Shown: piece after piece, positions 33,659 to 43,800 of the stretch
How positions within the stretch are numbered: the first letter of the stretch is position 1
Layout: each line of letters opens with the position of its first letter
Notes under the pieces: generated by a model
The model's database searches: none
What the model was told of the DNA's origin: nothing
Seen by the model: the letters and a program-made list of their open reading frames with translations, nothing else
Position numbers and translations under genes: made by a program
From: Thalassolituus alkanivorans
GTDB taxonomy: Bacteria > Pseudomonadota > Gammaproteobacteria > Pseudomonadales > Oceanobacteraceae
Assembly: GCF_020447205.1 (NCBI RefSeq)
Contig: NZ_JAJAEL010000038.1
Location: forward strand, 121,710-185,709
Direction: 5' to 3'
DNA: 64,000 bases

Positions 33659-34372
33659 TTGTCTGAAGTTCAGGAAAGCAAACAGCCTTCGCCGCGCAAA
33701 ACCCGTCTGAGTGCCGGTGACCGGCGCGAACAGCTGCTGGATGTACTGGTACAGGTGATCCGCAGTGAGGGCTATGAACAGGTAACGATGGCACGGCTGG
33801 CGCAGGCGGCTGGGGTGAATCCGTCGTTGCTGATGCATCATTTCGGCAGTAAAGAAAACCTGATGCTGACGCTGGTGAATGTCAGCCTGCAGCGTTATGG
33901 CCAGCTGTTCCGCGAATTACCGGGCAGCGGTGATGCCCGCCTGCGGCTGGTACAGATGCTGGCTGTTTATTTCGGTCTGCGCTGGATGAACACCCTCGCG
34001 GCACCGGAAGTCTTCGCCATTATGTCGCTGGCCCGTCGCCACGAAGAGGTGCGGCTGGCGGTGGCCCGTATGTATCGCCGTTATCATCGCGTGCTGACCC
34101 AGGAATTGCGTTTCCAGCAGGAGCAGGGCTGTGTGCGTATTGCCGATGCCGCCGCCAGTGCTCAGGTGCTGATGGCTCTGACCGAAGGCGCGCATTATTT
34201 CTCCGACCAGCTGCAGCCACAGATCAGTGAAGCCCCCGGCGCTTATGGCCTGCGTATGGTGGAACACGCACTGTTGTTGCTCGGAGCCGGTCCGCTGACC
34301 CAGGCCGAGCGCGCCGGACTGAACGATTTTACTGTTACCGAGATGAATGGAGGTTCTTATGCAGCCGAATGA
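33659..34372 (+). CDS. TetR-family transcriptional regulator (TTG start)
   Basis: 237 residues. The helix-turn-helix is VTMARLAQAAGVNPSLLMHH with FGSKENLMLTLV after it. No ATG is available before the DNA-binding domain; a TTG at 33659 has AGGTG just upstream and is the best start. The 3' end overlaps the following thioesterase gene by 14 bases, and that gene is followed immediately by a patatin gene, so the three form one operon. Confidence 0.88.
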   Translation: MSEVQESKQPSPRKTRLSAGDRREQLLDVLVQVIRSEGYEQVTMARLAQAAGVNPSLLMHHFGSKENLMLTLVNVSLQRYGQLFRELPGSGDARLRLVQMLAVYFGLRWMNTLAAPEVFAIMSLARRHEEVRLAVARMYRRYHRVLTQELRFQQEQGCVRIADAAASAQVLMALTEGAHYFSDQLQPQISEAPGAYGLRMVEHALLLLGAGPLTQAERAGLNDFTVTEMNGGSYAAE

Positions 34373-34904
34373 ATGGCGACCGATGACCAATATTGCCCAT
34401 GAGTGTTTTGGTTGTGGTCAGCACAATCATCAGGGGCTGAAAATGCGCTTCTTCACCAACGAGCAGCAGGTGCGTTCAGATCTGGTTATTCCCGGACATC
34501 TGCGCGGCTGGAGCAATCTGGCCCACGGTGGTGTTATTACCACGGTGCTGGATGAAGTGATGGGCTGGGCCGGCATGTATCTGCTCAATCAGTTTTTGCT
34601 GACCCGCGATATTAAAGTGCGTTTTAAATTACCGGTCCGTATCGGCGAGCCGGTCAGTGTTTATGGTTTTATTGCCGAACAGAAAAACGACCGTCAGGTT
34701 GTTCTGGCGGCTGAGCTGCGTAATGCCAAAGGTCAGGTGGCGGCCAAAGCAGAAGGGTATTTTGCGTTATTTTCTGCCGAAAAATTTGCCGCTATGAATA
34801 TCATGCCGGCTGATGAACTGGAGCGTATGAAGGGAATGTTTTCATCGGTACAGCGTGAGCAGATGGGTGTGATGCAAGCCGAGAGCGAAAACGCAGGAGC
34901 CTGA
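34359..34904 (+). CDS. PaaI-type hotdog thioesterase
   Basis: 181 residues from the ATG at 34359, chosen because GGAGG lies 5 bases upstream. The hotdog core is HECFGCGQHNHQGLKMRFFT, GWSNLAHGGVITTVLDEVMG (with the HGG catalytic turn) and a CFGCG metal-like cluster typical of the family. It probably hydrolyses acyl-CoAs. It is coupled to the TetR gene before and the patatin gene after. Confidence 0.9.
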   Translation: MQPNEWRPMTNIAHECFGCGQHNHQGLKMRFFTNEQQVRSDLVIPGHLRGWSNLAHGGVITTVLDEVMGWAGMYLLNQFLLTRDIKVRFKLPVRIGEPVSVYGFIAEQKNDRQVVLAAELRNAKGQVAAKAEGYFALFSAEKFAAMNIMPADELERMKGMFSSVQREQMGVMQAESENAGA

Positions 34905-34905
34905 T

Positions 34906-35754
34906 ATGAGCGCCGATCATTCTGCCAGTGCACTGATTGTTGAAGGCGGCGCTATGCGCGGTATTTACAGTGCCGGTATTCTCGATGCTTTTATCGCCGC
35001 CGATTATTATCCTTTCGACTGGTATCTGGGTGTATCGGCCGGAGCATCGAATGTGGCGGCGTATTTAGGTAAGCAATACGGTCGTAATTATAAGGTCTAC
35101 ACCGATTACTGCCGCCGGCCGCAATTTAAAAGCTGGCGGCGTTTTCTGCGCGGCGGGCATTTAATTGATATCGACTGGCTGTGGGATATTACCGAGCGAG
35201 AATTACCGATCGGGCTGGAGCATATCGAAGCGGTTAAACACCGTTTTCTGGTGGTGGCGACCTGTGCCCACAGCGGCGAAGCACATTATTTATCGCCGCA
35301 GGCCGACGAGGTTTTTCAGGCGTTAAAAGCCTCGGGCAATATGCCGCTGGCGTTTAAAGGGCAGGTACAGCTGCGCGATAACATCTGGTTCGATGGTGGT
35401 GTGGCCGACTCACTGCCGGTGGAAGAAGCCTGGCGTCGCGGTGCGCGTAATATTCTGGTGCTGCGCTCAAACCCGGCTTCGTACCGTAAAAAAGCCTATA
35501 AAATCGCACGATTTTTTCCGCGCTTATTAAAAGACTATCCGCACATTGCGGCACGCCTGCAGCAGCGTCATGACGACTATAACCGGGCGCTGGATTTTAT
35601 CCGCCAGCCACCGGCCGGCTGCAATATCGTTGAAATCTGTCCGCCTGACGATTTTTCTGCCGGGCAGTTCACCACCGATATGAACATTCTGAATAAAGCC
35701 TATCAGGATGGCTTGCTGCAGGGTGAAGACCTGCTGCGGCAGAAGTTATTCTGA
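34906..35754 (+). CDS. Patatin-like phospholipase
   Basis: 282 residues. The oxyanion loop is VEGGAMRGIYSAGIL, the nucleophile GVSAGAS, and the catalytic Asp is in WFDGGVADSLPV, all in canonical order. The sequence resembles the YjjU/RssA-type bacterial patatins that act on phospholipids or acyl esters. The start lies one base after the preceding stop, so it is translationally coupled to the thioesterase. Confidence 0.94.
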   Translation: MSADHSASALIVEGGAMRGIYSAGILDAFIAADYYPFDWYLGVSAGASNVAAYLGKQYGRNYKVYTDYCRRPQFKSWRRFLRGGHLIDIDWLWDITERELPIGLEHIEAVKHRFLVVATCAHSGEAHYLSPQADEVFQALKASGNMPLAFKGQVQLRDNIWFDGGVADSLPVEEAWRRGARNILVLRSNPASYRKKAYKIARFFPRLLKDYPHIAARLQQRHDDYNRALDFIRQPPAGCNIVEICPPDDFSAGQFTTDMNILNKAYQDGLLQGEDLLRQKLF

Positions 35755-36798
35755 ACGGCTGATTGCCGGCGCTTCCTGCCCCTGCTGGCGGAAGCGCAGC
35801 GGCGAAATTCCCTCGTTACGTTTACGGAAGGCGCGGCCAAAATTAGCCGGGTCGTTATAGCCCAGCAAATAACTGATCTGCTGCACACTGAGATTGGTGG
35901 TGCGTAAATACTGGTGTGCCATTTCCTGACGCCAGATTTCCAGTAATTCCTGATAGCTGGTGCCTTCTTCTGCCAGTCGCCGGCGCAGGGTGCGTGGTGA
36001 CAGCGACAGTTCATCGGCTACCTGTTCAAAGCCCGGAAAGCGTCCCTTGGCCCGGCCCAGCATCATGCGGATCTGGCCGGATAATTTCTGTCTCTCCTGC
36101 CACTGTTTTAATTGCTGTTCACACTGTTGGGCGGCCTGACGCTGTACCTGAATATCGGCGAGACGTGAAGGGATATTCAGGTCGGCAGCGGGCAGAATGA
36201 TCTGATTCTGTTCCTGATTAAAGCGCACCGGGCAGGGGAAAAAGGCTTCGTACAGTGAGCTGTATTCCGGCGTCTGGAAGGCAAAGTTTACCTGGCTGAC
36301 ACGGGCCTGGCCGCCGGCAACAAAATCAATCACCGCCAGCAGCGTTACGGTCAGGGTTTCCAGAAAGGTGGCGCGGATATCGCCCAGTGCATACAGCTCG
36401 TCGATGGTCAGCGATACCTGCATGCCTTTCTTTTCCAGCCGCAGAGAAACCAATGGTGTTCGTGTTGCCACGTACTGGCAGGCCAGCCGCGCAGCATCGC
36501 CCAGGGTTGGGCTGCTCATCGCCGCCAGTCCCAGCAGACCGTGGGTGGTGATGGTCAGCTGACTGCCTAAATAAAGACCCAGTCCGGGCTCATTAATCTC
36601 GTTGCGGCTTTCGCGCAGGGCGCCACTGAACTGCTCCCAGCTGATCTGGCCGTCAATGGTATCGATCAGCTCAGGGCTCAGGCCGCTGCGCTGCATCATC
36701 TGCAGACCGTCACCACCACGCCCGGCTACCAGATCCAGCAGGTTGCGCAGGTAGTTGGTGGGCAGTTGTATCGAAGTCTCTGACTGTGCTGTTTTCAT
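35746..36798 (-). CDS. AraC-family regulator, likely of the hydroxylase genes
   Basis: 350 residues. The N-terminal Arabinose_bd domain (MMQRSGLSPELIDTIDGQIS, GLGLYLGSQLTITTHGLLGL, about 40-210) is of the OruR/AlkN-like type; the C-terminal double helix-turn-helix includes LSPRTLRRRLAEEGTSYQEL and VQQISYLLGYNDPANFGRAF. It is divergent from the ferredoxin reductase and AlkB-like genes; GTCTGG (36861) and its inverse CCAGAC (36891) lie in the 172-base gap as possible sites. Regulators of this type control alkane or aromatic oxidation operons. Its 3' end overlaps the patatin gene by 9 bases. Confidence 0.9.
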   Translation of the reverse strand: MKTAQSETSIQLPTNYLRNLLDLVAGRGGDGLQMMQRSGLSPELIDTIDGQISWEQFSGALRESRNEINEPGLGLYLGSQLTITTHGLLGLAAMSSPTLGDAARLACQYVATRTPLVSLRLEKKGMQVSLTIDELYALGDIRATFLETLTVTLLAVIDFVAGGQARVSQVNFAFQTPEYSSLYEAFFPCPVRFNQEQNQIILPAADLNIPSRLADIQVQRQAAQQCEQQLKQWQERQKLSGQIRMMLGRAKGRFPGFEQVADELSLSPRTLRRRLAEEGTSYQELLEIWRQEMAHQYLRTTNLSVQQISYLLGYNDPANFGRAFRKRNEGISPLRFRQQGQEAPAISRSE

Positions 36799-36970
36799 TC
36801 TTTTATCTTACCCCGCGATTTCTGACTGACCAGATTATTGGCCCCAGATGACCATTCTCTGTCTGGTGCTGCTGTAACCCGGAAAACCTGCCAGACATAG
36901 ACTGGTCCCTGTCCACTGCGCTGGTTGTAAACCAATACGCAGCTAATAAAACAATAAAGGTCATTTGCTC

Positions 36971-38044
36971 ATGCTGTCATTGTTTAAGAAGAAAGCCCGA
37001 CAAGTCACCCTTGCCAGTACCCACCAGAGCTTTACCGCCGCCCCGGGCGAAACCATTTTGCAGGCGGCCCTGCGCGAAGGTATCCGTTTTCCGCACAGCT
37101 GCCGTGTGGGTGGTTGTGCCGCCTGCAAATGCCGGCTGCAGCAGGGCAAGGTGAAAGAATTAACCGAAAGCGCTTATGTGTTAAGCGCTGAGGATCTCGA
37201 TAATAACTACATTCTTGCCTGTCAGAGCGTGCCGAAAAGCGATCTGTTGCTGGATATTCCGCACTGGGATAACCGCAGTCCGGTTCATTCGCTACAGACC
37301 GTATCCGGTGTGATTCAGATGATCCGCCCGCTGACCCACGATATCAGCGCGCTGACCATCACGCTGGACGAGCCGCTGATCTTTACCCCCGGCCAGTATG
37401 CGCAGTTAAGTCTGAGCGGAACGGCTGCGCCGGCGCGTTCGTATTCTTTTGCCGGAACCTGTGCCGCCGGTGGCAGTACCGGGCTGGAATTTTTTATCCG
37501 CCATATTCCCGGTGGCGCGTTATCTCCTTTATTGCAGGACAGTGCGCGTATCGGCAGCAGGGTGCAGGTAGAAGGGCCGCTCGGCGATTTCTGGCTGCGC
37601 CCGGATGACACTCCCATTTTTGCCATTGCCGGCGGCAGTGGCCTGGCCCCGTTGCTGAGTATTCTGCGTCAGGGCGTGGCCGAGCAGTCACGTCGTCCGG
37701 TGACGTTGTTGTTTGGTGCGCGCACGCAAAACGATCTGTATTGCCTCGAAGAAATTCAGCAGCTGGCGGATCGCTGGGCCGGGCCGTTTGAATTTGTCCC
37801 TGTGCTGTCCGGCGAGCCTGATAATTCTGACTGGGACGGCCTGCGTGGCTGGGTAACCCAGGCGATCGAAGGGCGCATTGCTGCAGACAGCCAGGTTTAT
37901 CTGTGTGGTCCGGCGCCGATGATTGATGCCGCCATAAGCGAATGCCAGAAATTCAGCGTGCGCCCGCATCAGATTTTCTTCGATAAATTTCTCGACAGCC
38001 GTGACTTATCCGGTGCCGCTGCGGCACTGGCAGCCAACGCCTGA
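36971..38044 (+). CDS. Fused [2Fe-2S] ferredoxin / FAD-NAD reductase (XylA/CymAb-like electron transfer protein)
   Basis: 357 residues. An N-terminal plant-type ferredoxin has its cluster ligands in SCRVGGCAACKC and LACQS (residues about 40-85); then an FAD-binding domain (RSYSFAG) and an NAD-binding domain (PIFAIAGGSGLAPLLSIL, YLCGPAPMIDAA). This single-chain layout matches the reductase of xylene and cymene monooxygenases and should deliver electrons to the hydroxylase encoded 26 bases downstream. ATG at 36971 has AAGG 10 bases upstream; a TTG at 36965 is possible. Confidence 0.93.
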   Translation: MLSLFKKKARQVTLASTHQSFTAAPGETILQAALREGIRFPHSCRVGGCAACKCRLQQGKVKELTESAYVLSAEDLDNNYILACQSVPKSDLLLDIPHWDNRSPVHSLQTVSGVIQMIRPLTHDISALTITLDEPLIFTPGQYAQLSLSGTAAPARSYSFAGTCAAGGSTGLEFFIRHIPGGALSPLLQDSARIGSRVQVEGPLGDFWLRPDDTPIFAIAGGSGLAPLLSILRQGVAEQSRRPVTLLFGARTQNDLYCLEEIQQLADRWAGPFEFVPVLSGEPDNSDWDGLRGWVTQAIEGRIAADSQVYLCGPAPMIDAAISECQKFSVRPHQIFFDKFLDSRDLSGAAAALAANA

Positions 38045-38070
38045 CTTATTATAAAAAAAGGAAAATTCCT

Positions 38071-39285
38071 ATGTTCAAATATGCGAAATATACGTTGTTT
38101 CATATGCTGACCATTCCCTTCGCCATCGGCCTGACACTGGGTGGCGACTGGATGTATCTGGGTCTGGCCGCCGCCGCAGGCTTTGTGATTCTGGGCGATC
38201 TGTTGTTTGGCGACGATACCGTAGAGCCGGTATACGGCCATGAGTGGATTCTGAACCTGCAGCTTTATTCATCGCTGGTGCTGATTTTTGCGATGAATTT
38301 TTTAATGGTGTGGACGGTCGCCGATTCCGATGTACTGGGGTACGGCGCACTGGTGCAGCAACTGACCGGTTATGACGCCGCCGCTGCCCGTGCCGACAAT
38401 ACCCTGCTGCAATATGTAGTGGCGATTTTCAGCTGTGGGTTATTGTCATCGGTAGTCGGTACTATTGTTGGCCATGAATTAACGCACCGTACCTGGGACC
38501 CGGTGGCGATGTTTATCGGCCGCTGGTTGCTGGCGTTCAGCTGGGATACCGGCTTCTCAATTGAGCATGTTTACGGCCACCACATTTATGTCAGCACCGT
38601 TGGTGATCCGGCGACGGCCCCGCGTGGCCGCAATGTGTACTTCCATATTCTGGCTTCAACCTGGAAAGGAAATATCAGCGCCTGGAAACTGGAAAAGCAG
38701 CGCCTGCAGAAAAAACGCCTGCCGGTTTTCAGTCACCATAATCTGTATATCCGCGGTTTGCTGATGTCGTTGCTGCTGGAAATTGCCGCCTTTGTCATGG
38801 CCGGCTGGATCGGTGTGCTGGTTTTTACCGCCTCTGCACTGATCGCCAAAGCTTTTCTGGAAATTGTGAATTTTATGGAACACTACGGCATGGTGCGTAA
38901 CCCGAAAACGCCGGTACAACCATATCACAGCTGGAATACCAATAAGCGCGTCAGCTCCTGGGCAACCTTTAACCTGACCCGTCATTCTCATCACCATGCC
39001 GAAGGCGATGTTCCTTTCCATAAACTGCGCTCGTATCAGGACGCACCGATGATGGTGAATGGTTATCTGACCACGATTTTTCTGACACTGATTCCACCGC
39101 TGTGGAACCGCATTATGGTACCAAAGGTACTGGACTGGGATCGCCGTTATGCCAGCGCAGAAGAATTAGAGCTGGCGATGGAAGCGAATAAACGCAGCGG
39201 TATTAAAGAATTTATGCAGCAGGATTACCGCGAACTGATCGTGGCCAAACAAGCCGCTATGAATAAGCCTGCACAAGCAGCCTGA
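38071..39285 (+). CDS. AlkB/XylM-type integral-membrane non-haem di-iron hydroxylase
   Basis: 404 residues with about six membrane segments. The His-rich iron ligands are present: GHELTHRTWDP, EHVYGHHIYVS, NFMEHYGMVR and LTRHSHHHAEGD. The third motif reads NFMEHYG rather than the alkane-type NYLEHYG, and the electron donor is a XylA-like fusion rather than rubredoxin, so it may oxidise alkanes, alkylbenzenes or related terminal methyl groups; specificity is not decidable. AAGG precedes the ATG. An AraC regulator is divergently encoded. Confidence 0.92.
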   Translation: MFKYAKYTLFHMLTIPFAIGLTLGGDWMYLGLAAAAGFVILGDLLFGDDTVEPVYGHEWILNLQLYSSLVLIFAMNFLMVWTVADSDVLGYGALVQQLTGYDAAAARADNTLLQYVVAIFSCGLLSSVVGTIVGHELTHRTWDPVAMFIGRWLLAFSWDTGFSIEHVYGHHIYVSTVGDPATAPRGRNVYFHILASTWKGNISAWKLEKQRLQKKRLPVFSHHNLYIRGLLMSLLLEIAAFVMAGWIGVLVFTASALIAKAFLEIVNFMEHYGMVRNPKTPVQPYHSWNTNKRVSSWATFNLTRHSHHHAEGDVPFHKLRSYQDAPMMVNGYLTTIFLTLIPPLWNRIMVPKVLDWDRRYASAEELELAMEANKRSGIKEFMQQDYRELIVAKQAAMNKPAQAA

Positions 39286-39307
39286 GAACAACACGCCAGT
39301 GAGCTTT

Positions 39308-39340
39308 GCCGGAGTTCTGTGTACAGACTCCGGCTTTTTT
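39308..39340 (+). terminator. Rho-independent terminator after the hydroxylase gene
   Basis: GCCGGAGT (39308-39315) pairs with ACTCCGGC (39327-39334) and is followed by six T. Confidence 0.9.
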
Positions 39341-39502
39341 ATACCAGCAGCTGAATGATATGCACTTCGTCTTATGACTTGTTGCAGGTCAAGAAACAGC
39401 CATTCCGGCGCGACGGGCAGTCTGCTTCTACGATTCTTTACATGCAAAGCCCGGTAGCGGGGAGGATAATCTGCTGGTAACTAATGTATCAGGAGATTTC
39501 CA

Positions 39503-40054
39503 ATGGCGGCCCTTATTTCACGCAAAACGCTGGTGTCGGTGCATTTGTATCTGGCATCTTTTTTTGCTCCCATCATCATTATTATGGCGATTTCCGGTGG
39601 TCTGTATCTGTTTGGAGTAAAGGGCAACACCACCTATACCGACGTTGGCCAGGTTACTGGTGTGACGCTGAGTGCAAAAAGCCCGACACTGACTGCTGAT
39701 GTTCAGGCGGTATTAAAAAGTGCGGGAATCGAAACCAGTTTCGAATACGTAAAAGATAAAGGCCGCAGTTTTTACACCCGTCCGACCAGCCGTGAGCATT
39801 ACCTGCTGCAGCAGCAGGGCAACAATATTGTGATTCAGCGGGGCGAACCGGATCTGCAGGCCGGATTAATGGAACTGCACAAAGGTCATGGCCCTTCGCT
39901 GTTTAAATGGCTGGAAAAATTGTTCGCTATCGCTCTGGTGCTGATTATGGCGAGCGGCCTGTATCTCGGCCTGCAGTCACCGATGCTGAAAAACAAAACG
40001 CTGGTATTAAGCGGTGCGGGTTTGGCGCTGTTTATTGTGCTTGGCTTGCTGTAA
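39503..40054 (+). CDS. PepSY-associated membrane protein
   Basis: 183 residues with three hydrophobic segments: SVHLYLASFFAPIIIIMAIS near the start, LFAIALVLIMASGLYLGL near residue 145, and a C-terminal LSGAGLALFIVLGLL. The SGGLYLFG, LHKGHGP and final membrane segments fit the PepSY-TM family that often accompanies TonB receptors or cytochromes. AGGAG precedes the ATG. No partner gene is adjacent. Confidence 0.75.
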   Translation: MAALISRKTLVSVHLYLASFFAPIIIIMAISGGLYLFGVKGNTTYTDVGQVTGVTLSAKSPTLTADVQAVLKSAGIETSFEYVKDKGRSFYTRPTSREHYLLQQQGNNIVIQRGEPDLQAGLMELHKGHGPSLFKWLEKLFAIALVLIMASGLYLGLQSPMLKNKTLVLSGAGLALFIVLGLL

Positions 40055-40822
40055 GACTTAACTCAGCGGCGTTAATTGGCAGAGCGACAGGTCAGACTAC
40101 CACGCAGAGCGTGGGAGCCAGATACATAAATAAAAAAGGGCCTTCAGACCACTACTGTCCCACAGTTTGGAGTGACATAGTTTCACTCCAAACTGCAGCT
40201 TCATCGATTACTGTTTTTCAATCAGAAACGCCTTTCCGGGGCTCCGCCCCTGGCCCCCTGTAAGGAGAGGTATCTCCTTACGATCCTCTCTTTTCGGCGC
40301 GTCCGGCTTCACCCAGCCAACTGCAATGATTATGCGGCACGCAAAACAATTCGCCCCGGAACGACACTTTAAAACACCAACAATTTGCATCGTTCCGGGG
40401 CAGGGTTTTGCTCTGAAGGCCGCAGAATCATCTGGTTGTCTGGCGCCGCACGATCGCCGGTTTAACCAATCCGCTCAGCCGTATTTCAAAGGAAAGCGTG
40501 TTTGCGACATGACATTTAAAGAATACGTTTGATCTGAAAAGCGGCATCGCGGGGAGGGTTTCTGCGCCTCTGGGGCCGCCGCAGAAACCGCAGATATGTC
40601 TGGTCTGTCCGCAGGGATGCGGACAAGCGGCTCCGGCCATGGATGGCCGATGGGGCGCGTGGCCATTAAATATCAAGGTTTCAAGGGTAACGGCCCAGAA
40701 AGCGCGAAGCTGGGGTCGGCCCGCCGGCAAGGGGATAAGTTCCCCTGGGAGGCAACAGGCCTGGATGTTAAAAAATGCTGTTTTTTGTCAGCTCTGGTGC
40801 TGATTAAAAATTATGGGCAGAA
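40055..40822. repeat. 770-base non-coding region with palindromes
   Basis: No credible gene. It holds the motif ACCACGCAGAGCGTGGGAGC near 40098 (also found in the 25.8-kb repeat region), a perfect 13-bp inverted repeat at 40163-40195 (CAGTTTGGAGTGA/TCACTCCAAACTG), and GC-rich patches such as GGCCATGGATGGCC near 40638 that resemble 25620. Confidence 0.6.
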
Positions 40823-40846
40823 GGGCCTCAATTGAGGCCCTTTTTT
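40823..40846 (+). terminator. Terminator-like palindrome
   Basis: GGGCCTCAATTGAGGCCC (40823-40840), a perfect 9-bp stem, followed by six T on the forward strand. It lies 15 bases beyond the stop of the large minus-strand gene; on that strand the tail is weak. Confidence 0.75.
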
Positions 40847-40860
40847 ATTTCTCGTTATTT

Positions 40861-43800
40861 TTAATGTACCCGTGCACCGCTATCCAGCCATTCGCTGATT
40901 AAACGCAGTTCTTCTGCACTGAGCATGGCGCTGTGATTAATGCGCGGGGTATTTTCATCCGGGTTAAACAGGTAGTTGCTGTGATCCGGTTCGGTGCTGA
41001 ACAGTTCGAAGAAATTCGCTGATTCAAGAGTTCCCAGATCGGACATCAGCACGCGGCTGTAGCAGGTAAAGCAGTCGTTGCCTGGCTGTTCAACAAAAGG
41101 CAGTTCCTGCTGACGACGGCAGTGGTTGCTGCTCACCGGGCTGAACTGGTTAGCCAGATACATATAGGTCGCGCGTGGGCTGAACAGCTCGCGGTATGAC
41201 ACGATATTGGCTTTATCCAGTGCTACGCCGTCCCAGGTCAGATCCAGGCCGGTGGCGCCGGAATTATCGTGGCAGGCAACACAGCTGCGACCACTGTTGT
41301 CGCGTCCGCTTTTTTCCCACAACGGCTGCACATGGTCGGTGTAGGTGATGCGGGCACTGCAGTCTTTATCCCAGCTGTTAATACAGGCGCTGCTGGCCGG
41401 TGCCGGAGTATCCAGCTGGCTGTAGCTGTAGCTGATATCGGCGGCGGCATTGCTCAGGCTCCACACGTCCTGATAACGGATGTCGGCGCTGACAACAGGC
41501 AGACTGTGCTGATGATCCGCCAGTGCTTCGGCCATGGTCTGACCATCTTCGCTGGCAACAATCGCGCTGTTGGTATTGGCGAAGGCATAACCGGCATGAC
41601 CGCCCGGATTGACCTCAGAATCTTGCTGATAGTGCAGGGTTTCACCGGCAGCAACGTTCAGCGTGTGCGCTGACAGGGCATTCAGGTAAGCATAATGCTC
41701 GTTCTTGCTGGCCAGTGCTTTCAGACGGCTGTTCACCACTTCCAGCGTAAAATCGGTGTTGGCTGGTACTTTAAACAGAGCGGAACCATCGGGCTGAACC
41801 GCGGCGTAACCCAGCAGTTCTTTGTCTGAACTGAGGACGCGGATAAAACGCTCACTGCGTTCATTCAGCGGAAACAGGGCCGGATCGCGCAGCGCAGCAA
41901 TGCCACCCTGGCTGGCCATCATATCGACGCCTTCAACTTCATAAATGCTGCGGATATTCACCACACCATAGTGGTTGCCGATAGGCTGGTCCGGCTCGGT
42001 GTAGGCGCAGTCTTCGCTGTCGTTAAAATCGTCGAGCAATGATGCGAGAGCAACGGCTTCTTCACGCTCGGCACGGCTGATGCGGCACTGAGCCAGCAGT
42101 TCGCTGCTGCGGTTAATGGCATCGCTGATGGTGCCGGTTAAGGCAGCGCCATTGGCCTGGTTCAGGCGGGCGGCAATCCACTGATGTGACAGAATAAAGA
42201 GTGCATCGCCACGCGGTGGCGTATGCAGGTTATTCAGCCAGGTCTGGCCACAGATATTGGTGTCTTCGCTGACCAGATAATCCGGAACGGCAGGCCATGC
42301 AACCTGCTGGCTTGGGTTGCTGGCATAGCGGTTATGGTTTTTCCAGTAACCCTGACCGGAATAACAGGCGCCCGGAGTTGGCCCGGTAGGATCGGTAGGA
42401 TCGGTAGGATCGGTAGGATCGGTAGGATCGGTAGGATCGGTAGGATCGGTAGGATCGGTAGGATCGGTCGGATCGGTAGGATCAGTAGGATCAGTAGGAT
42501 CAGTCGGATCAGTCGGATCAGTCGGATCAGTCGGATCAGTCGGATCAGTCGGATCAGTCGGATCTACATCATCACAATTTTTCTCTTCTTTATAAGTCAC
42601 GATAAAGGACGTGATTTTAGGATCTTTAAAGAAGTTATATTCAGTTCCTTCACGGGAGAAGAAGCTTGCTCCGGTCAGGTCTTCACCCACCGGGCTTTGC
42701 GATGTTGCGCGCACTGCGATGGTAAATTCTTCACCACGGAACGGACCGACTACACCACCATCGGTGTTGTACCAGTACTGGAAGTCACCAACATAATGCT
42801 TGTCTGCAGCGCTGCCGTTACTTACTGAATAAAGTTCGTGGCCATCGTCTGACAGAATCACCTGATCAACCGGAATGCCTGCGGCATTCAGATTGTTGTC
42901 GGTGAGCACCTCAAAATACACTTTGTTGTTGCTCTGTCCGGCGGCATCTTTATTAAAGAAGAAGTACAGGAACAGATCGCCTTCATTCAGCTGGCCGCGT
43001 GGTTTAATCGCAGAATTGTTCGAGTAGCTGCGTGCGGCATGGGCAACCGTCGACTCATAGAAGAAAATATGAGCCGAGCTGTCTTTTGGCTGCGGCAGTG
43101 CATCATTGTATGCGTCTGCCACATAGGTCGGATGCGCTGAATCACTGTAGTAGTTGTAACTGGCCGCTGGCGTATTGGTTCCTTTGAACGAGGTGATATT
43201 GCCCAGGAATACATCTTTAACCAGTTTGTCCGGGTTATTTTCACTGGCTTTTGCCGCCCAGATGGATAATTTCTTGCCGCTTACACACATCTGATCATCA
43301 GCAACGGCTTCGATCATTACGGTATCCGGCGCGCTGACACTTTTGCCGTCACTCACGGTCAGTTCAACAACATAGAAACCTTTTTCGACCAGCGTCAGTG
43401 TTGGCTGCTGGGCGGTAGGGTCGGTCAGCAGGTCAACATCGATTTCTGCCGGTGAACTGATCACTCTCCAGCTGTAAGTCAGGGTATCACCGTCGGCATC
43501 GGAGCTTGCGCCACCATCCAGCATAACGGTTGTGCCAACCTGCTGATTCAGGATATCCGCACCGGCATTGGCAACCGGCTTATGATTGGTTGGATCAGTC
43601 GGATCGGTAGGATCAGTCGGATCGGTAGGATCAGTCGGATCAGTCGGATCAGTCGGATCAGTCGGATCAGTCGGATCAGTCGGATCAGTCGGATCAGTCG
43701 GATCAGTCGGATCGGTAGGATCAGTCGGATCGGTAGGATCAGTCGGATCGGTAGGATCAGTCGGATCGGTTGGATCAGTTGGATCGGTTGGATCGGTTGG

